Source of the DNA: a bacterium
GTDB lineage: Bacteria > SZUA-79 > Acidulodesulfobacterales > Acidulodesulfobacteraceae
DNA length: 36,509 nt
Reading direction: 5' to 3'
NCBI GenBank assembly: GCA_021809845.1
Contig: JAJZJW010000007.1
Span: 1-36,509, forward strand
Part shown: piece after piece, positions 17,312 through 25,751 of the stretch
Layout of the letters: every line of letters begins with the position of its first letter
Numbering within the stretch: the first letter of the stretch is position 1
The notes under the pieces: generated by a model
Told to the model about the DNA's origin: nothing
The model's database searches: none
The model's input: the letters and a program-made list of their open reading frames with translations, nothing else
Translations under genes and position numbers: made by a program

Positions 17312-18913
17312 TTATACATCCCTTCCATTTTCTCTTAAAAGGGTTTTGACATAATTAGTAGCAGATTCGGGGTCGGTATGAACGATATTTACCGCCACTT
17401 CCTTTAGAGTTGGTTCCGGCTTGGGCGGTTCTTGTTCTTTCAGCTGGGCTAAAGCTTTATCTCTACGCTCTTCAAGATTTTCATTTTCTTCTTTATGCTT
17501 ATACGCTGTTATATAGCTTAATATAGGTTTTAATACTAATAATATTAAGAGAAGTATTGCTATAAGTATAATAAAATATTTAATTATTTCCATTAAATGC
17601 GATTTTATTATTGTCAGAAATGTTTTTTTAGTCGGTACAGAAATAAAGCGCGATACTTTTTTAAAAGGCATATTTGCGATTACAACCTTATCTTTATGCA
17701 GCTTTGAATATCCTATTGCGGTTTTTACAATATTTTTAAATAACGCAATCTGGCTTGCAGGTCTTGGTGTATATTTTGTAGTGATTTTTCCAGCTTTATT
17801 TTTTATTTTTATATATGTTCCGTTCACTAAGACTGAAGCGTCAATTTTCTGAATGGTTCCGGCAGGGTAAGAGATTTTTTCTATTTTTCTTGAAACGTCA
17901 TAATTTGTAATTACTTTTTTTACATTATGTTTTTTAGGCGTCATAACAGGAATGGGAACTTTTCCAGGCGGAAGATTTGATTTTGCGCCAGGCACGCCCA
18001 TGGGTTTAACTGCGCCTACGGAAGAAGATTTATAAGTCTCTTGAGATGCGATAGCAGTTGTGTTCGGATTGTATGTTTCTTTGGATTCTTCTTTTTTTGA
18101 AAAATTAACCTTAACAGATACTTTAGATACAACATTGCCGCTTCCTACCACCGGTATAAGCATATTGTCAATCTTGTTTTCAAGATTATGTTCTACTTTT
18201 TTTACATAACTTAGCTGATAAGTCGAATAAGTAAAATTTTTTCTATGCGGCAGAGAAAGGATTTCCCCTTTGGTATCTACTATAGTGATATTTTTTGGTT
18301 TAAGCCCCTGAACCGAGCTTGCAACAAGGTGCATAATACCGGAAATTTCTTGCCTGCTCAGACTAGTTCCGGGACGCAGTTTGATGATAACAGAGGCTTT
18401 TGCAGGAATTCTCCTTGTAACAAAAACTGAATGACGGGGCAGGACAATTATAACCCTTGAATATTTTACTTGATTAAGTTCATTTATAGTCCTTTCAAGC
18501 TCTCCCTGTAAAGCTCGCTGATACTCAACATGCTGAATGAAATCCGTCATGCCTATCTGATATTTATCAAATATAGAAAATCCGACACCTTCTTGTCTGG
18601 GCAGTCCAGCCGATGCAAGTTTCAGCCTAGTAATATAAACTTTATTTTTTGGAACAAGAATAGTCTTACCCTGGTCTGCCAGTCTATATGGTATTGCATA
18701 TGTATGCAATTTATTTATAATAGCCGATGCGCTGGAAGGATTAAGATTGGAAAATAAAACACGATATTTAGGCGCAGAAGCATACATTGCCATAAAATAA
18801 ATAGCAGCCAAAACTCCGGCGATAAGAACGGCAAATATGATTTTGCGCTCTATTGAAAGGTCTGTGTAAAATTTTTTGAACTGTGCTCCGAAATCTTTAG
18901 CTGTAGCTGCCAT
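17312..18913 (-). CDS. fliF: Flagellar MS-ring protein FliF
   Basis: Forms the inner-membrane MS ring on which the motor and export gate are built. It has an N-terminal transmembrane helix (about 24-44), ring-building motifs in the periplasmic part (RVLFSNLNPSSASAIINKL, then GVGFSIFDKYQIGMTDFIQ), a second transmembrane helix (about 440-462) and a cytoplasmic C-terminus with the FliG-binding segment (HTDPESATNYVKTLLREN). Its length of 533 residues is normal. The segment about 300-340 is Pro/Lys-rich, as in other FliF proteins. The stop is one base from the fliG start, so the two are coupled. No Shine-Dalgarno is seen before the ATG. Confidence 0.97.
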   Translation of the reverse strand: MAATAKDFGAQFKKFYTDLSIERKIIFAVLIAGVLAAIYFMAMYASAPKYRVLFSNLNPSSASAIINKLHTYAIPYRLADQGKTILVPKNKVYITRLKLASAGLPRQEGVGFSIFDKYQIGMTDFIQHVEYQRALQGELERTINELNQVKYSRVIIVLPRHSVFVTRRIPAKASVIIKLRPGTSLSRQEISGIMHLVASSVQGLKPKNITIVDTKGEILSLPHRKNFTYSTYQLSYVKKVEHNLENKIDNMLIPVVGSGNVVSKVSVKVNFSKKEESKETYNPNTTAIASQETYKSSSVGAVKPMGVPGAKSNLPPGKVPIPVMTPKKHNVKKVITNYDVSRKIEKISYPAGTIQKIDASVLVNGTYIKIKNKAGKITTKYTPRPASQIALFKNIVKTAIGYSKLHKDKVVIANMPFKKVSRFISVPTKKTFLTIIKSHLMEIIKYFIILIAILLLILLVLKPILSYITAYKHKEENENLEERRDKALAQLKEQEPPKPEPTLKEVAVNIVHTDPESATNYVKTLLRENGRDV

Positions 18914-19152
18914 TTATCACATTTACCGCTATTTTATTTATTAATGATATAATTAATAACATAATTTTTGTGTGTATATAATATATATAATACATATATA
19001 ATATAAATAAAATACATAAGCAAAAAAAATATAAAATAAATAAAATATAATATGTATATTATATATGTATGTAATAAAAATATAGAAAATAAATAAAATA
19101 AATAACTATAACTATATAAAATTTATCTGTATATTAAATATTAAGCCTAAAC
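18914..19152. repeat. Simple-sequence fliE-fliF spacer
   Basis: Made almost entirely of alternating 'tatataatatata' and 'aaataaaataaataaaa' variants. No gene, promoter or hairpin can be supported. It is unusual because fliE and fliF are normally nearly contiguous. Confidence 0.7.
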
Positions 19153-19482
19153 TTAAACCTGCATATCCATGACGGTGTTATAGGCGGTAATTATTTTATT
19201 TCTCATCTGCATCATAAGCTCAAAAGAATCATTTGCTTTTTCCATATCAATCATTGCCTGATGTATATTTGAAGATTTTCCTGTAGCAATCATTTCTGCC
19301 TGTTTATTAGCTTCTACTTGGGTGTCGTTAACTTTGTTTATATAACCGGAAAGAGTATTTGCAAAACTTCCCGAGCCGCTGCCCTCAGAGCCGGAAGATG
19401 TTGGCGAAGCAGGATTTGTTATATTGTCCGGATTTAATTCTTTTATGGAATTAATATTTATGCTATTTATAGGAATTGTCAT
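19153..19482 (-). CDS. fliE: Flagellar hook-basal body adaptor protein FliE
   Basis: Small periplasmic protein linking the MS ring and export gate to the proximal rod. The C-terminal two thirds match FliE: NIHQAMIDMEKANDSFELMM, then MRNKIITAYNTVMDMQV at the end. The N-terminal 40 residues are variable and contain a Ser/Gly stretch. Length is 109 residues, as usual. A GGGGTG sequence lies about 7 bases before the ATG. It is third gene of the flgB operon, with gaps of about 210 and 240 bases on either side that are filled with AT-rich DNA. Confidence 0.95.
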   Translation of the reverse strand: MTIPINSININSIKELNPDNITNPASPTSSGSEGSGSGSFANTLSGYINKVNDTQVEANKQAEMIATGKSSNIHQAMIDMEKANDSFELMMQMRNKIITAYNTVMDMQV

Positions 19483-19695
19483 AAGAACACCCCAAATTTA
19501 AATTATTTTTATCAATTTTATCAATTGTTTTATTAATCATTAATTATATATATATTTTATAAATTATTTCATAAAGTGTCAAATTTTTAACGTCAAAATT
19601 TAAACTTTAAACAATAAATTTTAACTTATTAATATTAATAGCAAAAAAATTAAAAAATTATACTTTTATTTTAAAATATTAAGCTTATAATAAAC

Positions 19696-20088
19696 TCAAA
19701 TCTTTAACGAAGCCTGAGACATTGCCTTAGATTCTGCTATAACCTGGGAATCTGCCTGATACGCCCGCGTTGCCGAAATCATATCGACCAGTTCGCTTAT
19801 AGAGGAAATGTTAGGTATTTTAACATAGCCGGCTTTATTAGCTAAAGGATTTGAAGGGTCATATTTTAAAGAAAAGGGATTACTTGAATTTTCAATTTTA
19901 TCGACCTCCACCCCGAAATAATTTCCAAAATCGGTTGTTTTAAAAACAGGTTCTTTTTTTACGTACGGCAAACCGTTGCCGGCGTTCTCAGTATTTATAT
20001 TTGCAAGATTAGAAGATATAACGTTCATTCTAATTCTTTCGGCGTTTAAGCCTTCTGCTGCAATCTGCAGCGAAACATTGAAACTCAT
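19696..20088 (-). CDS. flgC: Flagellar basal-body rod protein FlgC
   Basis: Proximal rod subunit exported by the flagellar type III system. The N-terminal rod motif (RIRMNVISSNLANINTE) and the C-terminal helix (ELVDMISATRAYQADSQVI) are conserved; the middle VEVDKIENSSNPFSLKYDPS corresponds to the usual DPS.P...YDP region. Length is 130 residues, slightly short but complete. A good AAGGAG precedes the ATG by 7 bases. It is second gene of the operon, 55 bases after flgB. Confidence 0.96.
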   Translation of the reverse strand: MSFNVSLQIAAEGLNAERIRMNVISSNLANINTENAGNGLPYVKKEPVFKTTDFGNYFGVEVDKIENSSNPFSLKYDPSNPLANKAGYVKIPNISSISELVDMISATRAYQADSQVIAESKAMSQASLKI

Positions 20089-20143
20089 ATTGTTAACTCC
20101 TTATAATTATAATTGATAATCTTATAATATATATATAAATCAA

Positions 20144-20572
20144 TTACGGCGTAGTTTGGGTTATAGCATAGTTAAGAATCATAAACTTCTTAGAAAGAAG
20201 TGTAGAGACCGCCTCAAATCTTATCGCATTAGCAGACATATCCGCCATTTCGGAACCCAAGTTAACAGTGTTGCCGTCAAGCGCGGGCACCGACTTAACT
20301 TTTTGAGTTTCAATATTCGCACTGCTGAAACTCTCAGAATTATTGATATTGTCAGCCTCAAAATTAATAAAATCCTTAGGACTGCTCGTTTTCAATTTAA
20401 GAGAATTTTCCGAGCCTATAGCATCCTGCATAACCTTTTCAAAATTGACAGTTTGCTCCTTATAGCCAGGCGTATTGGCATTGGCAATATTTGAAGCTAT
20501 AACATTCTGCCTGGCGCTCAGGACATTTAAACTTTCATCTAATGTGCTATATATTTTTCCGAAAAGTTCCAT
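20144..20572 (-). CDS. flgB: Flagellar basal-body rod protein FlgB
   Basis: Proximal rod subunit. The N-terminal signature VIASNIANANTPGYKEQ lies at about residues 24-40, and the C-terminal helix (MSANAIRFEAVSTLLSKKF) is that of the family. At 142 residues the length is normal. It is first gene of the flgB-flgC-fliE-fliF-fliG-fliH operon. A sigma-54 promoter lies so close that the predicted +1 (20574) is only two bases before the ATG, and no Shine-Dalgarno is present. No other in-frame ATG occurs before the conserved rod motif, so this start is well supported. Confidence 0.96.
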   Translation of the reverse strand: MELFGKIYSTLDESLNVLSARQNVIASNIANANTPGYKEQTVNFEKVMQDAIGSENSLKLKTSSPKDFINFEADNINNSESFSSANIETQKVKSVPALDGNTVNLGSEMADMSANAIRFEAVSTLLSKKFMILNYAITQTTP

Positions 20573-20584
20573 ATCTTATAATAA

Positions 20585-20600
20585 TGCAATATTTGTGCCA
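20585..20600 (-). promoter_or_regulatory. Sigma-54 promoter of the flgB operon
   Basis: On the minus strand the sequence is TGGCACAAATATTGCA, a match to the sigma-54 consensus with GG (-25/-24) and GC (-13/-12) separated by 10 bases. With the C at 20586 as -12, transcription would start at about 20574 (A), two bases before the flgB ATG. Confidence 0.9.
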
Positions 20601-20723
20601 TAAATCTTATTTATTATGTTATGTAATACATAATAAATAAGATAAAAAATAATAAATTTAAAAAAATTAAATTAAAAAAATAGTTTATGATTAAATCAAA
20701 ATAACTTTTTATCAAAATATTCG

Positions 20724-21920
20724 TTAGCTCGGAAGATATAACTGTATTTTTGCACCGCCCTCAGCTGAATTTTCGGCTGTAATATAGCCGCCATGCAATA
20801 TGGCGTTATTTAATGCTATAGAAAGACCTAAACCGGTGCCTCCGCTTTTTTTTGTTGAAAAAAAAGGGGTAAATATTTTCCCGATACTTTCTTTTTCAAA
20901 TCCTTTACCGTTATCTTCAAATGTAATACGGATGTAATCCGTATCGTTTGAACCGTTTTTTATTACAGCGCTATTTATTTTAATTATACCGCGACTGCAT
21001 GGAACCGACTGGCATGCGTTTATAATAATGTTCAAAAAACATTGAGTTATAAGGTTTTTATCAGCGTTTATAAAAATATCTTTGTCAATATTTTTGATTA
21101 AAGCAATATCTTTCTGCTTTATAATATGTGAAGCAAATAGTATTGAATTTTTGCAAATATCGTCTAAATTCTGTTTTGAAATATCCGGCTTTATATTTTT
21201 TGAAAATTCAAGCAGGTTAGTTATAGTAGTGTTCATGTTTTTGACGGCTGAAATTATATTGGAAATTATTTCCCTGTGTTTTTCATCCTTAAGTTCTGTA
21301 TATAAAATAGATGCAAAAAGCTCCACAGAACCTAAAGGATTTCTTATCTCATGGGCTACTTTTGCAGACATTTCACCAATTTCTGCAAGCCGCTTTGTTT
21401 TTTTAATTTCCTCGATATTTTGGAAAATAAAAATTCTGCCGGAAAATTTTTTATTTTTGCCGTATAAAATTTTTACATAGACAAAAATAGGTATTGATTT
21501 GCTATGCGAGATGCGCATTGTTTTTTCAAACGGGTTAAAAATGGGTTTTATAAAATCCTCAATCGATTCTTTTTCAAAGAAGTTTTTAAAAAATTCGTTT
21601 ATATCATTGCTTAAATATTTTATTAGATTGTCGTTCGGAATCAGGGCATTCAAATATTTATTTATAAATGTTATTCTGTTCAGTTCATCTGTAACAATAA
21701 CGCCGAGCGGCATACTTTCAAGGACGGCATTTAAATTTTCCTTTAAATCTACTATTTTTTCTTCTAAACTGTTATAATATGCAGATAGTTTTACAGAAGC
21801 AAGTTCAAATGATTTGAATGCTTTTTCTAATGATTCTCTATCGGGACTAATATTAAAAGCTGTTGGAATGATGGTTGAATCCGAATCGGTAAAATTAGTT
21901 TTTTTTTCTTTTTTTTTCAT
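20724..21920 (-). CDS. flrB: Soluble PAS-type sensor histidine kinase, FlrB-like
   Basis: Cytoplasmic kinase with no transmembrane helix. An N-terminal coiled-coil-like stretch (about 27-65) leads into a PAS domain (about 62-170; ESMPLGVIVTDELNRITFIN). The HisKA domain has phospho-acceptor H190 in VAHEIRNPLGS, and the HATPase domain shows the N box (IIINACQS), DNGKGF and GTGLGLSIA. Architecture and position next to an NtrC-type regulator and sigma-54 flagellar promoters fit FlrB/FleS, which phosphorylates FlrC/FleR. It is transcribed divergently from flrC with 196 bases between starts, rather than as the usual flrBC operon. The gene name is inferred from context. Confidence 0.85.
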   Translation of the reverse strand: MKKKEKKTNFTDSDSTIIPTAFNISPDRESLEKAFKSFELASVKLSAYYNSLEEKIVDLKENLNAVLESMPLGVIVTDELNRITFINKYLNALIPNDNLIKYLSNDINEFFKNFFEKESIEDFIKPIFNPFEKTMRISHSKSIPIFVYVKILYGKNKKFSGRIFIFQNIEEIKKTKRLAEIGEMSAKVAHEIRNPLGSVELFASILYTELKDEKHREIISNIISAVKNMNTTITNLLEFSKNIKPDISKQNLDDICKNSILFASHIIKQKDIALIKNIDKDIFINADKNLITQCFLNIIINACQSVPCSRGIIKINSAVIKNGSNDTDYIRITFEDNGKGFEKESIGKIFTPFFSTKKSGGTGLGLSIALNNAILHGGYITAENSAEGGAKIQLYLPS

Positions 21921-21944
21921 CTTTTACATTCTATCATAATTATT

Positions 21945-22000
21945 ATAACTATAACTATAACTATAACTATAACTATAACTATAACTATAACGCTATAACT
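21945..22000. repeat. (ATAACT)n hexanucleotide microsatellite between flrB and flrC
   Basis: Seven perfect ATAACT units (21945-21986) are followed by ataacgct and one more unit (to 22000). It begins 25 bases upstream of the flrB start and ends 116 bases before flrC, so it probably lies within one or both promoter regions. Confidence 0.95.
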
Positions 22001-22116
22001 ATAATAATTATAATAAATTTATTATAAATTTTAAATTATATTATACAAAACTATTATATTATATGTTAGACGTATATAATAGGCAAATAAAGTAAATATT
22101 CAGAGGTTTAGCAATA

Positions 22117-24261
22117 ATGACGGAAAATAAATCTATGGGCAAAATTATAGATGCAGCCGATATAATAACAGATAAGACAGCAGATATAACAACAGCAGGT
22201 AAAACAGCCGATATAATAACAGATAAGACAGCAGATATAACAACAGCAGGTAAAACAGCCGATATAATAACAGATAAGACAGCAGATAATACGAAGTTCG
22301 CCGATAAAATTATGATAGTTGATGACGACCCTTATATGCGTTCGGCATTAAGTCTCGGTCTTTCAAAATTAAATATAAAAGGGGAAATTTTTTCCTCAGC
22401 GGAAGATGCTCTTGAATATATAAAAAAAAATATAACAGGAAAAGGAAAAAATTCCAATGATTTTTTTCTTATAATTTCAGATTTGAATCTTTCGGGTATG
22501 GATGGTGTCAGCTTTTTAAATAATTTAAAAATAATAAAAGAATTTGACAATATACCGTTTGTTATCATCACTGCATACGGGACTATTGAGAGTGCAATAT
22601 CGGCTATAAGAAATGGAGCTGCCGATTATCTTCTAAAACCTTTTGGCATTACAGACCTTGAAAATATAATAAAAAATAGCAAAGAGCGCGTAATTTATAA
22701 TATACATAATATAAACAATACTTATAATACTCAAGATATTAATTCCCAAGCTGCTAATACGCAAGATGTTAATTTCCAAGATGTTAAAAATTATAAAAAT
22801 ACCCATGATTTAAATAGAGATGATTTTAATAACCAAAATATTGAAGATATTAGCGATATTAAAATTAAAGATATTAAAGTGCATCCCTATGCCGATAATT
22901 CTAATTTCAACCCCGTCTGGAGCAATGACGATAATAATTCCGCTCTTACCTATACAAACGTTTTGGATGTTTCAGGCAATTCGCAACTAAAAGAAAGTAA
23001 AAATGATTTTATTTTTTTATCTGAAAAAATGAAAGAAATAGAATCTTTTATGAACCTCATAGCCCCAACTGATGCTACGGTTTTAATAACCGGAGAATCC
23101 GGTACCGGAAAAGAAGTGGCGGCAAAATATATTCATAATAAATCCGGAAGAAAAGGCGATTTTATCGCCGTTAATTGTTCAGCAATAGTTTCTACGCTTC
23201 TTGAAAGCGAGCTGTTCGGGCATGAGAAGGGTGCGTTTACAGGAGCTTCTTCCAGAAAAATAGGAAAATTTGAGCTAGCCGACGGCGGAACGATATTGCT
23301 TGATGAAATTGGAGATATGGATAAGAATCTTCAGGCTAAAATTTTAAGAACTCTGCAAGAAAATTATATCGACAGGGTGGGAGGCGACACTCCTGTCAAG
23401 ATTAATTCCAGGGTTATAGCCGCAACCAACAAAGATTTAAAAAAAATGGTTGAAGAAGGAACATTCAGAGAAGACTTATATTACAGGTTAAATGTCCTGC
23501 CCATTGAACTACCGCCGTTAAGAGAGCGTAAAATTGATATAAAGCCGCTCAGTATTTTTTTTATACGGAAATATACCAAGAAATATTTTAGAAAAATTAG
23601 CAAAATATCGGAAGAAGCGTTAACTTACCTGATGTCGCTGGATTATAAAGGCAATGTCAGAGAATTGGAGAATATAATAGAAAGGGGTGTTATACTTGCC
23701 CAGAACAGCGATATGCTTGATTTATCTCATTTAGGCGTTTTAGACTCTATTGTAAAGATAAACAATAACCCATATCGTCATAACAATAATAATATGTTTA
23801 TATATGATTCCGATAATAATGGCGGCATTAATAAAAATATCAGCAATGATAGCAGCAACGGCAGTAATATCAGTTATAAAAATATCAGTGATAATAGTAA
23901 CAATAGCAGTAACATTAGTAATGGCGGTAATGTCGATAAAAATAATGCTTACACCGTTTGCGATAAAATTAATAATAGCGGCGATTCTTCCGCTATTGCT
24001 GTGAACAATAACACCGGCAGTGCGACTAGCAATAATAGCAATAGCAATGATAATAATAGCCATAATAGCAATGATAATATTGCTAATTATTATAAAGCTC
24101 AAGATGATATTCTTACCATTAGAGAAATGGAGAAAAAATTAATCCGCGAGGCGCTTAAAAAGACTGGCGGAAATAAAAATAAAGCGTCCGAATTACTCGG
24201 TATAACTTCAAGAACTTTAAGAAATAAACTAAAAGAATTTGAAGCAGAGACGGAACCATAA
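22117..24261 (+). CDS. flrC: NtrC-family sigma-54 response regulator, FlrC-like
   Basis: The receiver domain spans about 63-185, with acidic residues D69-D71, phospho-acceptor D122 (SDLNLSG), T152 and K174. The AAA+ domain spans about 298-540, with Walker A GESGTGKE (326-333), GAFTGA (372-377) and Walker B DEIGDM (396-401). A Fis-type helix-turn-helix occupies about 684-706. Phosphorylated by the adjacent FlrB-like kinase, it should activate the three sigma-54 promoters seen nearby. At 714 residues it is about 250 longer than usual. The excess is an N-terminal repetitive extension (14-57) before the receiver, an Asn/Asp-rich linker (about 195-290) and an Asn/Ser-rich linker (about 548-660). 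An AGAGG precedes the ATG, supporting the long N-terminus. The gene name rests on context. Confidence 0.88.
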   Translation: MTENKSMGKIIDAADIITDKTADITTAGKTADIITDKTADITTAGKTADIITDKTADNTKFADKIMIVDDDPYMRSALSLGLSKLNIKGEIFSSAEDALEYIKKNITGKGKNSNDFFLIISDLNLSGMDGVSFLNNLKIIKEFDNIPFVIITAYGTIESAISAIRNGAADYLLKPFGITDLENIIKNSKERVIYNIHNINNTYNTQDINSQAANTQDVNFQDVKNYKNTHDLNRDDFNNQNIEDISDIKIKDIKVHPYADNSNFNPVWSNDDNNSALTYTNVLDVSGNSQLKESKNDFIFLSEKMKEIESFMNLIAPTDATVLITGESGTGKEVAAKYIHNKSGRKGDFIAVNCSAIVSTLLESELFGHEKGAFTGASSRKIGKFELADGGTILLDEIGDMDKNLQAKILRTLQENYIDRVGGDTPVKINSRVIAATNKDLKKMVEEGTFREDLYYRLNVLPIELPPLRERKIDIKPLSIFFIRKYTKKYFRKISKISEEALTYLMSLDYKGNVRELENIIERGVILAQNSDMLDLSHLGVLDSIVKINNNPYRHNNNNMFIYDSDNNGGINKNISNDSSNGSNISYKNISDNSNNSSNISNGGNVDKNNAYTVCDKINNSGDSSAIAVNNNTGSATSNNSNSNDNNSHNSNDNIANYYKAQDDILTIREMEKKLIREALKKTGGNKNKASELLGITSRTLRNKLKEFEAETEP
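22156..22287 (+). repeat. 51-bp tandem repeat encoding the N-terminal extension of FlrC
   Basis: Two full and one partial copy of a 51-base unit encode [17 protein letters not shown] at residues 14-30, 31-47 and 48-57. Copies are virtually identical at DNA level, which implies recent duplication. The array ends directly before the first strand of the receiver domain (KIMIVDD). Confidence 0.95.
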
Positions 24262-24269
24262 AATTTAGA

Positions 24270-24396
24270 AACAAACTGCGAAATCCTCTCCTTAACGCCT
24301 GCGGAGTATGCTCCGGCGGGTATCCAGAGTACCTAACAATCGCCGCCATACAACGAAACAGGAAGGAGCCTATCAATTAATCGATAGGTAGTTCAC
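24270..24396 (+). mobile_element. Solo IS200/IS605 (TnpB-type) right end / omegaRNA-like structured element
   Basis: A GC-richer island starts 8 bases after the flrC stop. Visible pairings: CTCCTT (24288-24293) with AAGGAG (24363-24368) as a long-range closing stem; CGGAG (24302-24306, read as GCGGAG) with CTCCG (24311-24315) as an apical hairpin; CGGCG (24314-24318) with CGCCG (24341-24345) as an alternative or pseudoknot pairing; and a terminal hairpin CCTATC/GATAGG (24369-24388) followed by TAGTTCAC. From memory this order, ending in GGTAGTTCAC, is that of TnpB-associated right ends that encode omegaRNA. There is no tnpB or tnpA reading frame on either strand, so it is a solo relic or an independent RNA. 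It may also end the flrC transcript. I could not run a covariance search. Confidence 0.68.
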
Positions 24397-24408
24397 TGAA
24401 ATGATATC

Positions 24409-24424
24409 TGGCACGGATATTGCC
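24409..24424 (+). promoter_or_regulatory. Sigma-54 promoter of the flgD operon
   Basis: TGGCACGGATATTGCC has GG and GC separated by exactly 10 bases. The predicted start is about 24435, giving flgD a leader of about 325 nt. The -24 element begins 13 bases after the end (GTTCAC) of the omegaRNA-like element. Confidence 0.92.
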
Positions 24425-24470
24425 TCTATTTAAAATGCAGATGAAAAATTCACGGTAAAAAAGTAAAACT

Positions 24471-24718
24471 GGAAAGAATTTTCCGTTAGCGGGACAGTAT
24501 AACAAAAAAAAATGAAAAAATATGTGTTTGTCTTTAATTAAAAGGAAAGATTTTCCGTTATTAAAAACATATAAGAGAATAGACGTAAGTTTCTAATTAA
24601 TGGCTAAATAATAAACGAATATTTGTCTGTCTCTAATTAAAAGGAAAAGTTTTCCGTTAATGACAGAATATAAAGCAAGTAATGCGGAAAATAGGTGTCT
24701 GTTTCTAATTCATTAATG
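24471..24718 (+). repeat. Repeat modules in the flgD leader (GGAAAARTTTTCC hairpin plus TGTCTGTYTCTAATT)
   Basis: Three copies of a palindromic GGAAAG(A)ATTTTCCGTTA lie at 24471-24488, 24544-24560 and 24643-24659. Four copies of a (TG)TSTGTYTCTAATTAA-like motif lie at about 24525-24541, 24586-24600, 24623-24640 and 24694-24710; the second of these is reduced. Two copies of the TAATT motif run directly into the hairpin. The whole array lies inside the predicted 5' leader of flgD. The TAATT motif is the same as in the 4659-4816 gap. Confidence 0.85.
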
Positions 24719-24759
24719 CCTACAATTAATAATTAAAGAATTATAAGGAGGAAATAGAA

Positions 24760-25491
24760 ATGGCTGTAAATAATATATTTGGGTCTGGAGCTGCGACATC
24801 CAGTATTCCGGCTTCATCGTCTTCGCAGACGGTCAACCCTTCTGTACCGGCTAATATGTACGGGAGTGCGTCTTCGGCAAACAGCAGCAACAGCCTTGTA
24901 AGCGAAAGCTCTTTTATGAAGCTGATGGTTAAAGAACTTCAAAATCAAAATCCACTTGAACCCATGTCTAATACAAATTTTATTGCGGAATTAGCTCAGT
25001 TTAATTCAATGAATGAATTGAGTACTATGAATACATCTATTCAAGGTTTAGTTTCATCTGAAAATCAGGCAGCGATGGGAAACGCCGTTAATTTAGTAGG
25101 ACATACCGTACAGGCTTCCGGCAATTCATTGCAATATGGCGGCAGCGGAACTGCAGCCCTAGACTATTCGCTTCCCCAGAGTTCGTCAAGCACATCTTTG
25201 GATATATATAATTCATCAGGCAATCTTGTATATAATGCAAATTTGGGTGCCGTATCGGCAGGAAATCAGAGCTTCAATTGGAACGGTATTACAAATGGCG
25301 GTACTACTGCGCCGAAGGGTAATTATTCATTTTCTATAAATGCGGCAAACTCATCAGGAGGTTCTATTACCGCACAGACTATGACCGGCGGTACGGTTAC
25401 AGGAATTACAACTTCGAAAAGCGGAGCGGTTGAGCTGGAACTTAACAACGGAAGCACGGTGCCTCTTTCAAGCGTTCAAGGTATAAGTTAA
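24760..25491 (+). CDS. flgD: Flagellar hook capping/scaffold protein FlgD
   Basis: Caps the growing hook and is required for FlgE polymerisation. The N-terminal signature SFMKLMVKELQNQNPLEPMS (about 50-69) with FIAELAQFNSMNEL is diagnostic. The C-terminal half has the Ig-like/tudor-like fold pattern (LDIYNSSGNLVYNANLG, then NWNGITNGGTTAPKGNYSF). Length of 243 residues is normal. A strong AAGGAGG lies 9 bases before the ATG. It is first gene of the hook operon, with a sigma-54 promoter about 340 bases upstream. The first 45 residues are Ser/Ala-rich, as usual for an exported substrate. Confidence 0.96.
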   Translation: MAVNNIFGSGAATSSIPASSSSQTVNPSVPANMYGSASSANSSNSLVSESSFMKLMVKELQNQNPLEPMSNTNFIAELAQFNSMNELSTMNTSIQGLVSSENQAAMGNAVNLVGHTVQASGNSLQYGGSGTAALDYSLPQSSSSTSLDIYNSSGNLVYNANLGAVSAGNQSFNWNGITNGGTTAPKGNYSFSINAANSSGGSITAQTMTGGTVTGITTSKSGAVELELNNGSTVPLSSVQGIS

Positions 25492-25751
25492 GATTAAGCT
25501 CATAAATAATTAGAGCATGTTAAGATAATATATAATAATTATGATAATAAAATATTAATAATGCGTAATGTGGCTGATTGTAAAATTTAATTGCTTGTTT
25601 AAATTACTTATTTAATAATTTAATTGCTTGCTGATAATTTAAATGTCAATGTTGATTTGTTTTGTGTTTATATAGTTATATAATATAGTTATGTAGTATT
25701 AATAAATAATATGTAAATTAAAAAATATTTTTTTTAGAAGGAGACAATAAA
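25492..25751. other. AT-rich flgD-flgE spacer
   Basis: I see no gene, sigma-54 site or hairpin here. A short phrase around 'tttaattgcttg' repeats at about 25587-25626. flgE is probably read through from flgD, although a weak sigma-70 promoter cannot be excluded in such AT-rich DNA. Confidence 0.5.

Noticed and set aside
20156-20494. 112-residue plus-strand frame across flgB
   Set aside because: It lies fully antisense to the well-supported flgB gene and has no family resemblance.
24155-24376. 73-residue minus-strand reading frame across the flrC 3' end and the omegaRNA-like element
   Set aside because: It is the antisense of the structured element and of flrC. Frames of this kind (with a YSGYPPEHTPQALRRGF-like run) are often annotated in error over transposon right ends; no start signal or family supports it.
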